Assembly (NCBI RefSeq): GCF_004339595.1
Contig: NZ_SMFU01000002.1
Span: forward strand, 1-64,000
Reading direction: 5' to 3'
Length of the DNA: 64,000 bases
Source: Marinobacterium mangrovicola
GTDB lineage: Bacteria > Pseudomonadota > Gammaproteobacteria > Pseudomonadales > Balneatricaceae
Position numbers and translations under genes: made by a program. The notes under the pieces are model-generated. The model was not told where the DNA came from. It saw only the letters and a list, made by a program, of their open reading frames with translations, and did no database searches. Every line of letters starts with the position of its first letter. Positions within the stretch are counted from its first letter, which is position 1. Shown in pieces: positions 61,700 to 64,000 of this stretch.

Positions 61700-64000
61700 A
61701 TGAGTTCAGCGGCGCAGCAGAACATGGCCAGTGATAAGGGGGCAGCACTGAAAGCAGCGGTGGACGCCGCTTGCGGTATGGTAGCTCCGAACTGGCCGCT
61801 GGACCGCATGATCGCCGTAAACCCCTACTGGGGCATGGTGGATAAGTCGTTTGAACAGGTCCATCGTCGCCTCGCCTCGCTGGGCGGCTCCACACTGTTT
61901 ATGCCGCTGAGCTACTACCGCGAACAGTGGAAGCTGGGCGCTATCACCGAGCAGGATCTGCAGGGCGCCATCGATGAACAGGGTGGACATCAGACGCCTG
62001 AGCTGCTGGTCGCACAGCTGGATCGCCGTTACCCGCAGAAGTATTCCGCACCGCTGCCCAGTGACCTGCTCGATGGCCAGCGTGACCTGAGCCACGAGCC
62101 GGCCTGGTGTGACACCATTACCCATCAGGTTTCCCAGTTCTGTGGCGCCTGGTTCGACCGCGATCAGGCAGACTGGCGCCCGGACGATGACAGCTGTCTC
62201 TACAGCGGCTGGCGCGAGGTTATGCAGTTTGGCCATAGCGTCGAGCGGCTGATGCAGTCACCCTGGATCGCCGGTCGCGTGGAGCAACTGCCCGAAGAGC
62301 CGATGGCGCTGATCGAATATGCCCTTGAGTGTCTCGAGGTCAAAGAGTCCGACTGGCAGGCTTTCCTGCATGCGGTCCTCCTGAGAATCAGTGGTTGGGC
62401 CTCCTGGTGTGCTTACCGTCGCTGGCTGGCGAATCAGCAGGGTGCTGACGACGATGCCATCGTTGAGCTGCTGGCGATCCGCCTTGGCTGGGAATGCCTG
62501 CTCGATGACGGCAGCCGGGGCGAGGATTCTCTGCTCAAGCAGTGGCACGACCGCTGGGAGCGTCATTTCCTGACGCTGGACGATGTCGCCGTACAGACCC
62601 ACAGCCTTTGGCAGCGGGCGATGGAGATCGGGTATCAGCGTCGTCTGGATGACGCACTCCAGGCTGCGCCGGCCAAGCCTGCGGCAGAGCGGCCGCTGGC
62701 GCAGGCGGTGTTCTGCATCGACGTGCGTTCCGAAGTGTTCCGCCGCCATCTGGAAGCGGCTCAGGATATCGAAACCCTCGGCTTTGCCGGCTTCTTCGGC
62801 CTGCCGGTGGCCTATACCCCGCTGGGCACTGAGGCGACCCGCCCGCAGCTTCCGGGTCTGCTGGCGCCGGTACTCTCGGTCACCGACAGCAGTGGCGATG
62901 CTGACAAAGATAAGCAGACCGCCGCTGAGCGTCAGCGTCAGCTGGCGCGTAACAGCAGCTGGCAGCCCTTTGCCTCCATGCCCGGTTCTGCCTTCAGCCT
63001 GGTAGAGACCCTGGGCCTGGGTTACCTGGGCAAACTGATCAAACGCAGCAAGCCGAGCTCGAAATCGGCATTGCCGGAGCAGGGCATACTTAGAGCAGGT
63101 GCCGGTATCCGTCCGCAGCTCAGCGGCGTGGATCTGGCCAACAAAATCGACCTGGCCGCCAAGGTGCTGCGCGGTATGAACCTGGCCGAAGGCGCAGCGC
63201 CGTTGGTGCTGTTGATCGGGCATGGTGCCCATAGCGCCAACAACCCGCACAAGGCAGGCCTGGACTGCGGTGCCTGCTGCGGCCAGACCGGCGAGGTCAA
63301 TGCCCGCGCACTGGCCAACCTGCTGAACGATCCGCAGGTACGCGAAGGCCTGAAAGAGCAGGGGATCAATCTGCCGGAAGACACCCGCTTTATCGCTGGC
63401 TTCCACAACACCACCACCGAGGAGGTGGGCCTGTTCGATGCCGACCTTAACCAGTCGCCTATCGAAAAGCTCGATTACGTGCGGCTGCAACTGGCCGAAG
63501 CCGGCAAGCAGGCGCGTCGTGAACGCGCCGCCAGCCTGGGCCTTGAAAAGCTTGCTCATGATCCGGAAGCGCTGCTGAAAAAGGTGCGTCAGCGCGGCAA
63601 CGACTGGGCCCAGACTCGTCCGGAATGGGGCCTGGGCAACAACGCCGCCTTTATCATCGGCCCACGCTGGCGCAGCCGCGGCGTCGACCTTAACGGCCGC
63701 GTCTTCCTGCATGAATACGATCCGCAGGGCGACAGCGAAGGCGCACTGCTGGAACAGATCATGACCGCCCCGATGATCGTCGCCCACTGGATCAACATGC
63801 AGTACTACGCCTCCACCGTGGATAACCGCCGCTACGGCGCAGGCAACAAAACCTTGCACAACGTGGTGGGCGGCCGGATCGGCGTGTTCGAAGGTAACGG
63901 CGGTGACCTGCGTATCGGCCTTGCGATGCAGTCCCTGCACGACGGCCAAAACTGGCGCCACCAGCCACTGCGGCTCACCGTAGTGATAGACGCACCACGC
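61700..64000 (+). CDS. dabA: DAB inorganic carbon transporter subunit DabA (runs off window)
   Basis: This is the DUF2309 carbonic-anhydrase-like subunit, open to the window end after 767 codons (family about 800-850). The zinc/catalytic residues are present: Cys339 and Asp341 in AVFCIDVRSE, His508 in LIGHGAHSANNPHKAG and Cys523 in LDCGACCGQTG. The His-to-Cys spacing of 15 equals that known for Halothiobacillus DabA. The N-terminal part has APNWPLDRMIAVNPYWG. The chosen ATG at 61700 follows AGGAG by seven bases; an in-frame ATG at 61664 overlapping the dabB stop is an alternative. It works with DabB on the cytoplasmic membrane face. Confidence 0.95.
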   Translation, partial: MSSAAQQNMASDKGAALKAAVDAACGMVAPNWPLDRMIAVNPYWGMVDKSFEQVHRRLASLGGSTLFMPLSYYREQWKLGAITEQDLQGAIDEQGGHQTPELLVAQLDRRYPQKYSAPLPSDLLDGQRDLSHEPAWCDTITHQVSQFCGAWFDRDQADWRPDDDSCLYSGWREVMQFGHSVERLMQSPWIAGRVEQLPEEPMALIEYALECLEVKESDWQAFLHAVLLRISGWASWCAYRRWLANQQGADDDAIVELLAIRLGWECLLDDGSRGEDSLLKQWHDRWERHFLTLDDVAVQTHSLWQRAMEIGYQRRLDDALQAAPAKPAAERPLAQAVFCIDVRSEVFRRHLEAAQDIETLGFAGFFGLPVAYTPLGTEATRPQLPGLLAPVLSVTDSSGDADKDKQTAAERQRQLARNSSWQPFASMPGSAFSLVETLGLGYLGKLIKRSKPSSKSALPEQGILRAGAGIRPQLSGVDLANKIDLAAKVLRGMNLAEGAAPLVLLIGHGAHSANNPHKAGLDCGACCGQTGEVNARALANLLNDPQVREGLKEQGINLPEDTRFIAGFHNTTTEEVGLFDADLNQSPIEKLDYVRLQLAEAGKQARRERAASLGLEKLAHDPEALLKKVRQRGNDWAQTRPEWGLGNNAAFIIGPRWRSRGVDLNGRVFLHEYDPQGDSEGALLEQIMTAPMIVAHWINMQYYASTVDNRRYGAGNKTLHNVVGGRIGVFEGNGGDLRIGLAMQSLHDGQNWRHQPLRLTVVIDAPR

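Noticed and set aside
62258-63961. 567-codon open frame on the minus strand
   Set aside because: Fully antisense to dabA, which has all catalytic motifs; the minus-strand product (Gln/His/Ala-rich) matches no family and is a GC-bias shadow.
1-64000. tRNA, rRNA genes or a tRNA attachment site for the island
   Set aside because: No tRNA- or rRNA-like sequence was recognised anywhere in the window, including at the gin/pilC junction.

Overview
The window looks like chromosomal DNA of a marine gammaproteobacterium, probably in the Oceanospirillales/Marinobacterium area. This rests on the core genes seen (pilA-pilB-pilC next to nadC-ampD, rsmE, sbcB, a DUF349 protein, phaB, fbpABC and a dabAB pair) and on gene style; the genus is a guess. 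From about 26 kb rightwards the DNA is ordinary, GC-richer core sequence. The left 25.9 kb is visibly AT-richer, with long non-coding stretches, and reads as accessory DNA.

Left region (1-15.6 kb): a catabolic and transport block. On the minus strand lie an AGCS-type Na+/amino-acid symporter, an OprD-like porin and a secreted M20 amidohydrolase. An Lrp/AsnC regulator is divergent from them. It is followed by a ThDP-dependent 2-oxo-acid decarboxylase-like enzyme and a semialdehyde dehydrogenase. Convergent with these is a minus-strand set: a YtcJ-type amidohydrolase, an overlapping COG0523 (CobW-like) GTPase and an AruH-like aminotransferase. A LysR regulator and an SSS-family Na+/solute symporter complete the block. 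Together they could import a compound, hydrolyse it, transaminate the released amino acid, decarboxylate the 2-oxo acid and oxidise the aldehyde.

Island machinery (15.6-25.9 kb): an AT-rich gene-poor stretch with a remnant of an Rmf/CrpP-like small protein, two unrecognised genes, a low-complexity repeat, a perfect 26-bp palindrome and an H-NS homologue. Then come four tightly packed minus-strand genes, three tyrosine recombinases (413, 577 and 905 aa) and a small coiled-coil protein. This matches the ginABCD module of GInt-type genomic islands. The module lies directly downstream of pilC, where pilD and coaE are normally found. Neither is present in the 25.7 kb to its left, so the whole left side may be island cargo with its far end outside the window.

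Type IV pilus locus and core (25.9-49.8 kb): pilC and pilB on the minus strand, then pilS-pilR and pilA on the plus strand. pilA has a textbook sigma-54 promoter and an upstream dyad suited to PilR. Next come a small membrane-anchored protein, nadC and ampD (divergent), fbpC convergent with fbpAB (with a Fur-box candidate), rsmE, a MATE exporter, phaB, a MocR regulator divergent from a DJ-1/PfpI protein, a large DUF349 protein, a YchJ-like SEC-C protein, sbcB and a small exported protein.

Right end (49.8-64 kb): an M16 metalloprotease, a DUF6394-like membrane protein, a TrkA-domain potassium channel and an EamA transporter (nearly overlapping), a Tim44-like protein, a non-coding repeat resembling IS200/REP ends, a LysE exporter with its AraC regulator, and a LysR gene divergent from dabB-dabA. 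dabAB encodes a two-part inorganic-carbon uptake system; dabA runs off the window end.
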